A DNA stretch of 64,000 bases from UBA5868 sp964482025 (GCA_964482025.1 CAYZVN010000003.1:1-64000); one strand, 5' to 3'; shown: positions 33,815 to 46,400, counted from the stretch's first letter. Numbers and translations: made by a program. The notes: a model not told the origin generated them from the letters alone.

Positions 33815-35287
33815 ATGAAAGACCTGCGCGATTTTATTCACCTGCTAGAGCAACGCGGGCACCTTAAACGCGTCGCTCAGTCGATTTCACCCCATCTGGA
33901 AATGACCGAAATCTGTGACCGCACTTTGCGCTCCGGCGGCCCGGCTATTCTTTTTGAAAATCCAGCGGGCTATAAAATTCCGGTTCTGGCCAACCTATTT
34001 GGTACGCCAGAACGAGTGGCCTTGGGCATGGGACAGGAATCGGTCGCCGCACTCAAAGAAGTGGGGGAACTTCTGGCATTTTTGAAAGAGCCGGAGCCAC
34101 CCAAAGGCATGAAGGACGCATGGGAAAAGCTGCCCATCTTTAAGCAAGTGCTTAACATGGCGCCCAAAAAAGTAAGCAGGCCACTTTGCCAAGAGCACGT
34201 CTATCGCGATGACGAAGTCGATCTTACCCAATTACCCATTCAAACCTGTTGGCCAGGGGACGTTGCACCTCTCATTACCTGGCCTTTGGTGATTACCCGT
34301 GGTCCTCACAAGGAGCGGCAGAACCTGGGTATTTATCGCATGCAGTTGCTGGGCCGCAATAAATTAATTATGCGCTGGCTGAGCCATAGAGGCGGCGCCT
34401 TGGACTTTCGCGAGTGGCAAGACGCTTATCCCGGCGAACGATTTCCGGTTTCGGTCGCTTTGGGTGCAGACCCGGCGACCATTCTCGGTGCCGTAACCCC
34501 GGTACCGGACACCCTTAGCGAATACGCATTCGCCGGTCTATTGCGCGGCAGCAAAACCGAGGTTGCACACAGCATCAGCAATAACCTGCAAGTTCCAGCA
34601 GGCGCGGAATTTATTCTCGAAGGCTATATAGACCCACAGGAGATGGCAGACGAGGGTCCTTATGGCGATCACACCGGTTATTACAACGAAGTCGAGCGTT
34701 TCCCTGTCTTTACCGTCACAACTCTTACTCATCGACATCAACCCATATACCACAGTACTTATACCGGGCGACCGCCGGATGAGCCCGCGGTTTTGGGTTT
34801 AGCACTCAATGAAGTATTTGTGCCGATTTTAAAAAAACAATTTCCCGAAATTGTGGATTTCTATTTGCCGCCGGAAGGGTGCTCCTACCGCATGGCCATT
34901 GTCACCATAAAAAAACAATATCCCGGTCACGCTAAACGGGTGATGTTTGGGGTTTGGTCTTTTTTACGTCAGTTTATGTACACCAAATTTGTTGTGGTCA
35001 CCGATGACGATATTAATGCGCGCGATTGGCGCGATGTGATTTGGGCGATTACCACACGCATGGATCCATCGCGGGACACGGTGATGGTGGACAATACCCC
35101 AATCGACTATTTGGACTTTGCTTCGCCCGTTGCTGGCTTGGGCTCGAAGATGGGGATGGATGCCACTCACAAGTGGCCGGGTGAAACTCAAAGAGAGTGG
35201 GGCAGGCCCATAGTGATGAGTACGGAAGTCAAAGATAAAGTCGATGCCATCTGGTCCGAACTCGGCATCGACGAATTGATTAAATAA
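33815..35287 (+). CDS. ubiD: UbiD, 4-hydroxy-3-polyprenylbenzoate decarboxylase
   Basis: A 490-residue prenyl-FMN-dependent decarboxylase of ubiquinone synthesis. Typical stretches: D-L-R-D-F-I-H-L-L-E at the start, I-Y-R-M-Q-L-L-G-R-N-K near residue 170, E-G-Y-I-D-P near 270 followed by D-E-G-P-Y-G-D-H-T-G-Y-Y (holding the catalytic Glu/Asp network), and D-D-D-I-N-A-R-D-W-R-D-V-I-W-A near 400. The UbiX flavin prenyltransferase that makes the cofactor is not in the window. Last gene of the plus-strand run, 77 bases after rho. Confidence 0.96.
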   Translation: MKDLRDFIHLLEQRGHLKRVAQSISPHLEMTEICDRTLRSGGPAILFENPAGYKIPVLANLFGTPERVALGMGQESVAALKEVGELLAFLKEPEPPKGMKDAWEKLPIFKQVLNMAPKKVSRPLCQEHVYRDDEVDLTQLPIQTCWPGDVAPLITWPLVITRGPHKERQNLGIYRMQLLGRNKLIMRWLSHRGGALDFREWQDAYPGERFPVSVALGADPATILGAVTPVPDTLSEYAFAGLLRGSKTEVAHSISNNLQVPAGAEFILEGYIDPQEMADEGPYGDHTGYYNEVERFPVFTVTTLTHRHQPIYHSTYTGRPPDEPAVLGLALNEVFVPILKKQFPEIVDFYLPPEGCSYRMAIVTIKKQYPGHAKRVMFGVWSFLRQFMYTKFVVVTDDDINARDWRDVIWAITTRMDPSRDTVMVDNTPIDYLDFASPVAGLGSKMGMDATHKWPGETQREWGRPIVMSTEVKDKVDAIWSELGIDELIK

Positions 35288-35302
35288 CTCACACCATCCA
35301 AT

Positions 35303-35335
35303 AAAAAGGCGCACCTTTTTGCGGTGCGCCTTTAC
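35303..35335. terminator. Bidirectional intrinsic terminator between ubiD and tpsB
   Basis: A strong hairpin (AAAGGCGCACC, loop of seven, GGTGCGCCTTT) with flanking A and T runs sits between the convergent ubiD and tpsB stops. It would terminate both transcripts. Confidence 0.85.
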
Positions 35336-35336
35336 T

Positions 35337-37274
35337 TTAGAAACTGTACTGCATATCGAAATAGAACTTACTGCGCTCGTCCAAATCGCGGGTGCTCTCT
35401 TCAGTTATGGGACCTAAATCGGCGTGGTAAGAGGTTACATAGGCGTAACTGAGACTCGCGCGAAAATTATTATTCATGGAAAGGCGCAAGCCTAAGCCCA
35501 CGTCTGACATCACCGCCCAAGTGCCCGGTTGTTTCGGTGCCGCATAGGCCGCCGGACGGGTGATGGGCAAGCCGCTATCTTTGGTGTCGCCGTAGCCGGC
35601 TTCTGCAAATACATAGGGCTGCAAAACATCACTTAATTTTTCGCCACCCAATTGCAGATCGAGAAACCCCGGTCCGCTAAATATCCAATCGACACTCAAA
35701 TAAGCTCCAGAATCCGCATTAAATTGGTTGATATTGAACGCGCGAAGTTTAGTCGGGCCAGTCAGTGAAAATTGACTGGTACTGGGCAGGGACGTTTCGC
35801 TGTATTGAGCGGCAAAGCGCGCTTGAATGCGACTGTTGGCATCTGTAAACGGCACCTTGGCAAATTTGATCAATGAATAGTTGAAAGACAGGCTCAACGG
35901 ATTTTCATCCTGATGAAAGTTGCGTCCTTTGGCAAAGTCGCCATAGGTCAAGCGTACACCGCCTTGGTGCATAGCGCGCCAGCGCTCGAGCAGCACATCG
36001 AAGTTAAAAACTAGGTCAAAGTTGCGAACCGTATCGTCAAGCTCGCCATCCCTTAAACCCAAGCGTCCTTCTTTATCTTCGATTTCTGACGCCACTTCCG
36101 AAAAGCGCAATTCCGTTGATAGGTTTTTTACCCGACTGCGCTGCAAAATATAATTTAGGGTCGCATCGTACACCACCGAAGTACCGGTCAGTGTCACGCC
36201 CTGTAACGTTTCGGAAACAAAGTCATTGGTGGAGCCGCCAAAAGTGAACTTGGCGCGCGGGCTAAATAGTGGGACACCGTAATGGATGGAACCATAAAGA
36301 GAGTTGGACGGCTCAAAAGTGCCGAGAATTCCGATATGCAATTGATCGCCAAAACCGCCGGGGTTATACCAGTAACCATCAGTGTAAAGCCGGTATTCTC
36401 CCGTACTCTCTGAGCCGTGATTATCAAGTCGCACATTTCCCGAAAATGTTTTTTCGCGTAGGACGTTGATATTCAGGCGCGTATCGCCCACTTGTGAGCC
36501 GGGCTCAAAATACGCTTGCGCGGACATACCCGGTAAATCGTTGACGAAATATAAACGCTCTTCGATATTGCTCGCGGTTACCGGCTTGCCTACTATCGGG
36601 CGGAAGATACTCTGCAAGGTTTTGGCTTGATAGTTTTTATTGTTGAGTACATTGACGTCGCCCAGATTGCCCAGCAATAACGTCAACGTCACCACACCGT
36701 CGCGCACGCGCTGTTCGGGGATATAGGCTTTGGCGAGAATAAAACCGCGCTCGCGATAGTAGCGGGTGATGGTATCGGCGACGGTTTCAATCATACCCAC
36801 CGTAACCCCGCGGCGCTGGCGCTGCTCACGGATCAAAAATACCAACCGCTGCACCTCCTCGGGGCCCACGTTCTGACCCTGGGTCGCCGATTCAATTTCC
36901 GCCACCAGATCCGAAATTTCACCTACTTCGTCGAGGGTATAACCGGAGTCGAGCATCTCCCCCTCGCCCATCATTTCAAAGCGAATATTCTCCACCAGCT
37001 TGTTTAGCGACTCCCGAGTGATACCAAGCTCTGGATATTCCACCACACCCTGTACGCGAAACTCCGTGATATTGAGGCGGGGACCCGCCATGGGATCGGG
37101 ATCGCGTTCGCGCACGCCGGGAATATCCAAGTCCTTCAGCATGGATTCCCGCTCCATCTCCGGCACTTCGGTGGTATCGGGCATTTCGAGAAAGCGCGCA
37201 CTGGCTACTGGGATATGCAGTGCTGCGCAGAACAGTGCAAAGAAAAACGCCGCAGAAAACGCTGTCGGTTTCAT
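35337..37274 (-). CDS. TpsB outer-membrane transporter (ShlB/FhaC family) of a two-partner secretion system
   Basis: A 645-residue outer-membrane pore. Signal peptide at residues 1-26 (hydrophobic, ending V-A-S-A), an N-terminal linker, then two POTRA domains (about 70-260: L-N-I-T-E-F-R-V-Q-G, then V-T-L-T-L-L-L-G-N-L-G-D-V-N-V). A 16-strand barrel follows, with the family segment L-R-E-K-T-F-S-G-N-V-R-L-D-N-H-G near 285. It ends in F (Q-Y-S-F), as outer-membrane barrels do. It should secrete the TpsA encoded directly upstream. The ATG at 37274 is preferred to a TTG three codons earlier because AAGGA is better spaced. A terminator lies between it and tpsA. Confidence 0.92.
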   Translation of the reverse strand: MKPTAFSAAFFFALFCAALHIPVASARFLEMPDTTEVPEMERESMLKDLDIPGVRERDPDPMAGPRLNITEFRVQGVVEYPELGITRESLNKLVENIRFEMMGEGEMLDSGYTLDEVGEISDLVAEIESATQGQNVGPEEVQRLVFLIREQRQRRGVTVGMIETVADTITRYYRERGFILAKAYIPEQRVRDGVVTLTLLLGNLGDVNVLNNKNYQAKTLQSIFRPIVGKPVTASNIEERLYFVNDLPGMSAQAYFEPGSQVGDTRLNINVLREKTFSGNVRLDNHGSESTGEYRLYTDGYWYNPGGFGDQLHIGILGTFEPSNSLYGSIHYGVPLFSPRAKFTFGGSTNDFVSETLQGVTLTGTSVVYDATLNYILQRSRVKNLSTELRFSEVASEIEDKEGRLGLRDGELDDTVRNFDLVFNFDVLLERWRAMHQGGVRLTYGDFAKGRNFHQDENPLSLSFNYSLIKFAKVPFTDANSRIQARFAAQYSETSLPSTSQFSLTGPTKLRAFNINQFNADSGAYLSVDWIFSGPGFLDLQLGGEKLSDVLQPYVFAEAGYGDTKDSGLPITRPAAYAAPKQPGTWAVMSDVGLGLRLSMNNNFRASLSYAYVTSYHADLGPITEESTRDLDERSKFYFDMQYSF

Positions 37275-37344
37275 GATGAACAAGTTTCCTTCTCAAGGGA
37301 CAGGCAAAGCCAAGGTTGATGCGGGATTTTACGCGAATGCGCGA

Positions 37345-37396
37345 ACAAAAAAAGAAATGCGCGGTAGGTCGCGGCAAACGAACCGCAACCTACCGC
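37345..37396 (-). terminator. Intrinsic terminator between tpsA and tpsB
   Basis: Read on the minus strand, a 14-base stem with a single imperfect pair (GCGGTAGGTTGCGG / CCGCGACCTACCGC) and an eight-base loop begins eight bases after the tpsA stop. A T-rich tract with seven consecutive T follows within about 12 bases. It would end most tpsA transcripts, leaving tpsB to read-through or a nearby promoter. Confidence 0.8.
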
Positions 37397-37404
37397 GACA
37401 AAGG

Positions 37405-40400
37405 CTATTCCTCATCATCCTCATCGTAGAGCTGATCGCGAGGCAACAGCAACGAGATGTCATTAAAGGAATAACTTTTCACGTTGGCGAAAATCGCCGG
37501 GTTGATGTCGTCCAGAGGTTCCACCGCCAGCAATTGGTCATCAAATTTAAAGCTTCCGGAGAAATACTCGATTTTATCCGCGCCGGGATTAACGAAAATA
37601 TTCCCGGCCTTGATCGCGGCAATAACTTCAACGAAAGGTGCATCGACGCGCAAGCCACCGCCTTCACCCACCGCGCCATCGGGAGCGTTGATCACCACAA
37701 CCCCGCCGCTCTTGACTGCGGGTACCTGGGTTGAGCCGCGCTGGCTAACACTGCCGTGGCTGACGTCGATCTTGACACTGCCGCCGTTGGTGCCGTTTTC
37801 CGCCACCACCGAACCGCCGCCAAGCTCCACGTTGCCGTCGTTCGCCAAGGATATATCCCCTTCACCCGTGCTCACTTTGCCCACGGCAACATCCCCGGTG
37901 TTGTTGACCGCAACGTTACCTGTGTTGGTGGTGATGTCGATATTACTGACCTCGGTTTCCAGCGCGTCCTCATCGCCAAAGCCGGTGTTGGCTGAGACTT
38001 CCAGCTCCCCCGCAGTCACGTTAGTGGCACCGCCATTACCGTCGCTGACGTTGCCGCCACCGGCATTGATTTGCACCTTGCCAGAGCTGACCACCTCGGC
38101 AACCACCACGCTACCGGCGGCGTCGATGCTGACGTCGCCACCGTGAGCGGCAATGCGGGTGTCGCTCCCCATGTTCACATCACCCTCACCGGCTTTGATG
38201 CTGACACTGCCACCATTTGCCACTATGCGGGCGTCTTCGTCCAAATTCACTTCGCCCTTGTCGGCGGCGACCACAATTGATCCACTATTCGTGGCGATAT
38301 CGCCATTTTGGTTGATCGAACCGGTACCCGATGAAATCTCCACTCCGTTACCACCGGTCACCGCGTCGTTCAGCGTAATCGCATTGGTACTGCGCACGAT
38401 CACCTTGCCGGAGGCGTTAATGTCCAGCAGTTCTATAGCGTTTTCATCCACCAGTGTCAGGTTGACCGCATTGGTCACGCGGACGCGATTGAAGTCGTTA
38501 GTCGCGAAATCCAACAACACATCACCTTGCGCGTCTATATCGGTTAAGCCGGCCACTCGGAGAGGACCGTCGCCCTCAATGCCGCGCTGAGTACGCAGGT
38601 AGAGATCCTCGGCATTCACCTCGATCAGGGTAAGGGTGCTGGCGTTGTGAATCTCAACTCGCTCACCCGTCACCGCTACGTCGTCGCGCAGTTGGTTGGT
38701 ACCCGTGAGGGTGATATCGCCATTGTTAGCCGCTGCGCGGAATACATCGGCCGCCAGTAAAGGTGCGCTGTTGGTCAGGTCGCCGTTCAGCAAGACCAAA
38801 TCGAAGACTCGATTGGCGCTGAATTCGGCCAAGTTCAAACCATTTTGCTCCTGCAGATAGATGTCGCCGGCGCTATTGCGCACCAGCAGATCGTCAACAT
38901 TGGTGCGCAGACGTGCGCTGGCAAGTCCTACTTCGCGCACAGAGTCCAAGATCAAGCTGTTCGCGGTTATGGAGTTGCCGGCCGGGTCATTGGCAATCAC
39001 GGTGCCATTCGCCAGCGTCAAGCTGTTGTCGAGCACCAGATGATCGGCAATCTCGATGATGTCATTAATACCGCTGTGTACGGCTAAGTCGCGCTTGTTG
39101 CTGTATTCAATAACATCGCCACTGTTAACCCAGAAGCGGCCATTCGCTAAGCTAAAGGTTTCCACCGCGCTCGAGCCACGGATATTCAAGGTGGTTGCGA
39201 GACTGTTCTCACGAATCGTCTCGACCCCCTCATGGCTCAGTTTGTAGTGAACGTCCGCCGCGCTATAGTCGAACTCTCCGCCATTGGCGGCGGCGGTATA
39301 GGTCATCTGCCCAGTCTCATCTCCCCCACGCAGAATCAAGCTATCAACACCCGCGCCACCAATAATGGAGGTGCCGGCATTGGCTCCTGCCAAATGAACG
39401 TTGAAGATATCGTTCCCGGCACCGCCTTCCAGCGTCCCCAGTATTACCCCTTCAAGTTGATTAAAGGTATCGACTCCCGCGCCACCGGTCAGGCGGTTGA
39501 AGTCAATAAAGGTAACGGTTTGCTCGCCAAAGGTGACCTGACCATCGTTGACGCCGTCCGCCCGCGCATTGTCACTCACGCCACCGATGGTCCAGAGGGC
39601 GCCACTATCGGGACCCACCAGCTGCGCAGTGTGCAGAGAGCTCGGCCCCGCGTTATTGCCGCGAATGCCTTCGACGCCGCTAATGGCACCGTTTTGCCCA
39701 GTAAGGGCATCGGTCAAGTTAATACTCAGGTTGCCGTTGACCTGTGAATAATCCACAAAGTCGGCTGTCACCGCCTCGCCGCCATCCAGAGATAGCAGGG
39801 GAGAGGCAGTCGTGACCTGGAAGATATCGTCGTGCGCACCACCGCGAATCGCCGAGAGGTTTTCAAAGGCCAGAAGGCGATTATCATCGTCCACCAAAGT
39901 GCTGGTCAGATGCCCAGAGCGCGCACCATCGATCACCCAGGTGTAGCTGCGGTCGCTGGCGCCATACAGCCAGGTTTGGCCGTTGCCGATCAACTGGTCG
40001 ATCGCCACCAGGGTCAGTGACTCTAAACCGCTCGCAATGGCAATCTCCGGCGAGACCGCGACGTGTAACTCACCGCGTAACGCCTGCAGGTCAACCGAAT
40101 TACTTCCATCGCCACCTTCTAGGGTGCCGCTCAGCGCGCCACCTTCGGCGAACAAGAACTGATCGTCCGCTGCACCGCCAACCAAGTGGCCAAAGCCATC
40201 AAATGCCACGCGAATGGCATCACCATCCGCCAACCTATAGTCGACGACACCTTGATCTTGGCCATCTATGCTCCAGCTTGTGATCTGATCGTGACCTCTA
40301 AAAGTGCTACCGACAGCTGCGGAGCTAAAACGCTCAATAGCTTCCACCAAAAGGCCACCGGCCAACCCGCGAGCCAAGTCGACCTCTACCGGCGTGTCGT

Positions 40401-43400
40401 ATAGGAAGTTAACAGCATCGGAGCCCGCGCCGCCACGCAGCTCGGCCACGTCCGTCAGAGAGGCGAGAATGTCGAAGTTGTCCGTGCCGGCACCGCCGAT
40501 CAGAGTTTCGATATTGGTGAAGCTGGCAACGCCTGTAACCTCGTGTCCGCCGGTACCGCCGAGCTGCCAATGGCTGGTCTGCTCCACCACCACTCGCAGC
40601 TCATCCGCACCCAAACCGCCGTCAATGCCACCGTCAATGCCACCGCCTGAATGCAGTTCAAATGTATCCTGGTTTGAGCCGCCGATTAGGTAGGCGATAT
40701 TGGTGAACACATTGCCAGAGGCGTTACTGCTGTTGCTCACCAAGCCGCTGTTAGTGCCGTCGATCAACCAGCGGTTAATCAGGCCTTGAGCGCTAAGATC
40801 TAAGGTGTTAGCACCGGCCCCGGTGCCGCCGTCAATCAGCGTGGATACGGCTGCGTCGTCATTGGCGAAGATAAAAACGTCTTCGCCTTCGCCGCCCAAC
40901 ACGCTGTGCACGCCAGAAAATTCGTAGACGCCGGCTTTGTCACCGTCGCGAATTTCCAGGCGACCTTCATTAGCCCCCGTGATATACCAAAAGTTAGTGC
41001 CGTTGCCGCCGAAGTACACACCGGCATTATTAGGCTGCTCAATACGCTCAAAATTGCGGAAAGCAAAACCGACCACCGATTCCAACTCTTCCGTCGCATC
41101 CAAAAGGGTGAATTTAGAGAGGTCGATAAAGTCTCCGTCGACTTCACCTTCGCTACCACCATCCAATACGCCACTGAGCTGCAGCCCCAAGCCAACGTCG
41201 AAGCTGTCATCGCCGGCTTCCCCGTAGAGGTTATTCGCCGTCACGCCTTCGCCGATCACAAAGGCGTCATTGCCGGCACCGGCGTAGATTTCACTCAAGT
41301 TGACGCCTGCGGACAAGACAAAAGTATCCGCCTGAGCACCACCGACCAACGTTTGAATATTGCTAAAACTCGCCAGCCCCGTCAGGTCGCCAGCATTATC
41401 GCCAGTGACGTTCCAGGCATTAACTTGATCGTAACCCGTCAAACGATTAGCACCCGCACCACCATCGATGGTCTGCGCTTGAGACGTTGCCGCCACCAAA
41501 ACAAAACTGTCTTCTAGAGCACCGCCGGTTAGAGCTTCAATGTTGGTAAAGCGAGTGCTGTTGAGCGTGCCACCCTGGTCGTCCAACAACCATTGGTTGA
41601 GTTGGTCGGCGGCGGTAATCGTGTTCTCACCTAATGATCCATCTAGGCCGGTAAACCCAGCGGCATCCACCGTCAGGACAAAGTCATCGCTCGCCGCACC
41701 ACCGAGCAGGCTCTGGAAACCGATGAAGTCAACCGCCCCCTCTGTGCTCGCAACCGCCCCGGAGGCCACGCCGTCAAGGGTCCAAACATTGTTACCATCG
41801 GCGCCAATCAACACATTTTCGCCGTCTCCATTGGCAGAAAAATGTGTGATCCCATCAAAAAGAATGGTGCTGTTAATCTGTTGGCGACCGAGATCAACAA
41901 TGACATCCCCGGCACTCCATAAAGTGTCGAACAATGCCGAGTTGGCTCCGGCACCGCCACTAATGGAGGTCACGTCGGTTCCGGCAGAAAAGGTAAACAT
42001 GTCGTCGTTGCCATTTCCGACCAAGGCTTCAATCTCGCGGAAATATGCCACTAACCCAACACTGTTTTCTTGGCCAAGCTGCCAATCATTGATCGCCTCA
42101 GCATCGCTGACAACCAACGAATCCGCACCGCCTCCACCATAGATGGATCCAGAGATGGAACCACCGGATGCAATGTCAAAAGTATCGCTGAGATTGCCGC
42201 CGTATAAATGGCCGATCCCTTCAAATCGCAATCGAGTGTCGCTTTCTTGAACCGATAATTCACCGCCATTCGCAGCGTTGACGATCCAGGTGTTGGTGGT
42301 TTCACTCCCTTGGAGGTGATCATTCTCACCGCCGACAATACCGTCGACAAGAGCACCCCCCTCCAGCAAAACAAAAGTATCCAGTCCTGAGCCACCTTCA
42401 ACACGAGTGACTCCGTTGAATTGATTGGTGACAGCCGTACCATCGCTGGCCGTCGCCGTCACACTCAGAGCACCATCCCCAGTGATGTTCCACTCCGCGT
42501 TATAGCCATCCACACCCACCACCGTGGTACTGCCGCCGATGGACGTTTCGGTTTCAATATTCGCAGCGGTATAAATTGCATCACCACCAATAACGTCACG
42601 CAGATAGGTCATGATCGAATTCAAACCACCGCGATCCAATGTATCGACACCTTCACCACCATCCAGAATACCTGCGGTGATATTGTTGGCGAGAATAAAT
42701 GTGTCGTTGCCTGCACCGGCATGAATGCCTTCGATGGCACTGCTTTCGGTGAATGTGAAGGTATCGTTACCAGTGCCACCAAACAGGTTTTGGATGCGCT
42801 CAAACGCCAGGTTAGAATTGACCAAGCCACTATTGTTACCGTCGATCAACCACATATTATCGGCACTGTCTGCAGCTATAAGCTCGTTATTACCAAGCCC
42901 CCCATCAATAGCCAACGAGGGTACATCTGAATTTATTGTAAATACGTCAACGTCCGAACCACCAATAAGATGAGTCATATTTTCGAATTGAAGCGTGGCA
43001 TTAAGACTGCCACCATCAGCGCTGATATTCCAACTGTTGCTCTGGTCAAATGCAGTCAACGAGCTTGACCCAGTACCACCATGAATCTGGGCTACTTCCG
43101 TAGTAGAGGAGGTGAGGATAAAGTCGTCTGAGCCGCTGCCACCATTAAGGATTTCAATTCCACTAAATTGAACTCCATTGAGAGTACCGCCTGCGGCATT
43201 AAAAACCCAAGTATTTAGTGCACCAGATGATTGAATCGAATCGATACCATCTGCCCCGAGTACCGCACCAACGAAAGAGCCCTCGCCGATAATGAAGAGA
43301 TCTTCACCAGCCCCCGCGAAAAGTGTTCCAATCGTCGTGCCCGCTTCGACATTGAAAATGTCATTACTTGACTGACCGTAATCACTGTATAGATTTTCTA

Positions 43401-46400
43401 TATTGTGAAACTCGACTATTCCATCAAGGTTACCAGCGTAGTCGCCCGTAATATTCCATAATATTTGCCCGTCGCTCTCTGTTTCGGGATAATTCCAACC
43501 AAACAAATAGTCCTCTCCACCCCCACCATCATATACCCTCGAATATAGTGCAGAATAAGTGAAAAAGATGTCACGAGCATCGCTACCAATATAATGGTCA
43601 ATATCGCCGAACATATATGCATCCTTACCAGCCGCATCCAATTCAGCTTTATAGTCGTAGCGATCGCGACCATTTGACAGAAAATCTGATGCATCTGTGA
43701 AGCGCAAATAGTCCATTCCGTTGTACATAAAAAGGAGAGAATCCGTTCCTTGATTCCGAATTTCGACTGTATCGACTCCAGCATTACCCACCACTACGGC
43801 GGGACCTCCACTACCAGTCTGCGGGAGCACTCCTGATATGATGAATGTATCATCATCGTTACCGCCATACAGGACGCTAAAACCAAAAAACTTGACTACA
43901 TTTTCTTTGCCATCTCCATCAGAATATGCGATCGAACTGATTCCAGAGTCAACATTCCATAGATTTTTATTGTTACTCCCTGTGATAGCCGCACCATTAG
44001 CAGAAACAAAGACATCAAAATTTTCAAATACGAAACCTGCCGCACTTTTCAATTCCAGATCAACGGACCCAGGCGCCGCTGACAAATCCAAAACATCTTC
44101 ATTTTCATTACCAACTAATGATTGAATTTCAGAAAATTGAATTTTTGATACCACTGAGTCCGTAGACTCAACAAGTACATTATTAACTTCTGCAATCGTC
44201 CACACACTGGTAGCGGTTGGATCCATAACAGCAAGGCTATTTACACCTTCACCACCACTGACCGCCCCATCAAACTCAGCACCGGCCAGAATATTAAAAA
44301 TATCATCGCCACTACCTCCAACAAGATTGGCAATCGCTTCAAACAACTGCTCACGACCGGAATCAACAACTCGGACAACTCCTGAATTTCGTCCACTGAT
44401 CGACCAGTCCTTTAGAAGGCCTGCATCAGCAACCAGGGTATCTTTACCTCCCTGACCACCGACAATACCATCGGTAATATATCCACCCTGCAAAATAAAG
44501 GTATCGTCACCCGAGGCGCCCTTTACACTCGTAACATCGGTGAAACGATTGATTTCGGTAACATCTCCTTGAAGGGCGGTCACTATAACGCTGCCGTCGG
44601 CATCGATTACCCACTCTGCGTCGTAGCCATCGACACCCACAACGGTCTTACTTCCGCCTTCATTACGGTAAATCTCAAAGCCTGCCGCGGCGTAATAGCG
44701 CCCCCCATTACTAATCAACTCATTGAGATAGTTGACAATGTAATTCCTTCCATTGAGATCTAACGTATCTTGACCATCACCTGCATCCAACAAGCCTGCT
44801 GTAATATTGTCTGCCAGTATAAAGGTGTCATCACCCAAGCCCGTGCTCACGCGGCCTATTTGTGCCCCCTCAACAAAGGTCACAGTGTCAGCGCCATCAT
44901 TACCAATAAGGTTTTCAACAGAGGAGAAATCAACAAATTCATTCAGAGTGCCTGAATTGACACCCTCAATAATCCATTGGTTGTTAATAAGTGGGTCACT
45001 TGAATTCCCGGCCAGGCTGTTAATGCCTTCACCGCCATCCAACTCCACGGAAGCTGTCACAGCCTCAACGAAGAAATCATCCGCTTCACTACCACCTTGG
45101 AAACGCTCAACACCCAAAAACAAGGTGTTTGCCTCTCCAGAGCTAAGGCTACCGTCTCCCTCACCAGTGATTGTCCACTGATTATTGGTGTCAGAGCCGA
45201 TTAAAGTATCAACACCTTGGCCACCGAGTATCTGCGTAACGCTAACGCCGGATACATTTAGAGTAAAGCGATCATCTCCGGCACCACCATCAACAGTGAC
45301 CGCAATATCACCCGCAATATTGGAGATATCATCGCCATCACCCAGGGCGATTATTGAGTCTTCACTGAAAACACCAGAAATGGACGCACCTTCCGCAACC
45401 TCAAAAAGATTGGCTGCGTCAGAACCACTAAAATAAAGCCCCGCAGAACTAGTGCCCTCAACGCCTTCCACACCACGGATTGCACCCTGAATATTCAAAT
45501 CGTTATTAAATGCTCCACTTAATACAGCGCCATAAATATCCACAGTTGCCGAGCCATCAGCACCAAGGGTAATCGTGTCCGCTTGCAGATTCAGGCGAGC
45601 CGCATCCTGCAACAAGATGTGACTACTTTCTTCTTGAGTAATTACTGACGCAGAAATACTTACATCACCACCTTGACCAGCACCATTTAACTCTATATCG
45701 GCCAAGCGAACGCTATTAGCATCTGCAATATTAATGGTTGCTGCGCCTTCGGCTTGCACGCTTAGAGTGTTGAAATCGTTTAGGGGGTTGGAGAGATCAA
45801 TACTAGTGCCGACGGCCGCGAGAATTGAGGTTTCGCCAGTGATATTGAGCACGTCGGTTTGGTTGATATCACCGAGGATATTGAGAGATAGGCTTTCGGC
45901 GTTAATGCCATCTAAAGCAAGAGTGCCGTTGTTGAAAACTTCAACGTCTTGGGCATTGAGAATTTTGATGGAGGAGAGGCGGTTTCGACTTCCTCCCAAG
46001 TTAATATTGCCTCCCGCATCAATAACTATTGGTGCAGCTGATTCAGCATTTAGAATAGGCAAAGTGGAGAGAAATCCACCGACGACATATCCATCGCTCA
46101 CCACATTGAGGTCTCCTCCAACTTTGAAAGAAGAAATCTCATTGCTGCCACCAACAAGATAAGCTTGCTCCAAGTTCAAATCAGAAGCATACTCAATATC
46201 CACACTCCTCGCATTAAGCATAAGTTGACCGATACGAGTCTCTGTGTTTTTAAGTTCAATATAAGATGCTCCAAAAAAAATACTTCCAACAATATCTAGT
46301 CGTCTATTTCCAATAATACTCAGATCACCATCATCTTTAGTCGGCACTACTGCGGAACCATCAGAAGAGCTTAGGTTCCATTCACCCAGCTTAAGTGACT

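Noticed and set aside
37405..38400. TpsA as a contact-dependent growth inhibition toxin (CdiA)
   Set aside because: The C terminus is a beta-helix-like region with an acidic tail; there is no VENN motif or pretoxin domain, and no small immunity gene follows before tpsB.
39300..45490. Classical RTX calcium-binding nonapeptide array
   Set aside because: The GG-x-G-x-D cores are spaced by whole units with a Trp motif rather than occurring as tandem nonapeptides, and secretion is by a TPS signal at the N terminus, not a type I signal.
39300..45490. CRISPR array or recent tandem DNA repeats in the low-complexity part of tpsA
   Set aside because: The repeats are protein-coding, in one frame, and too diverged at DNA level; no uniform spacers exist.
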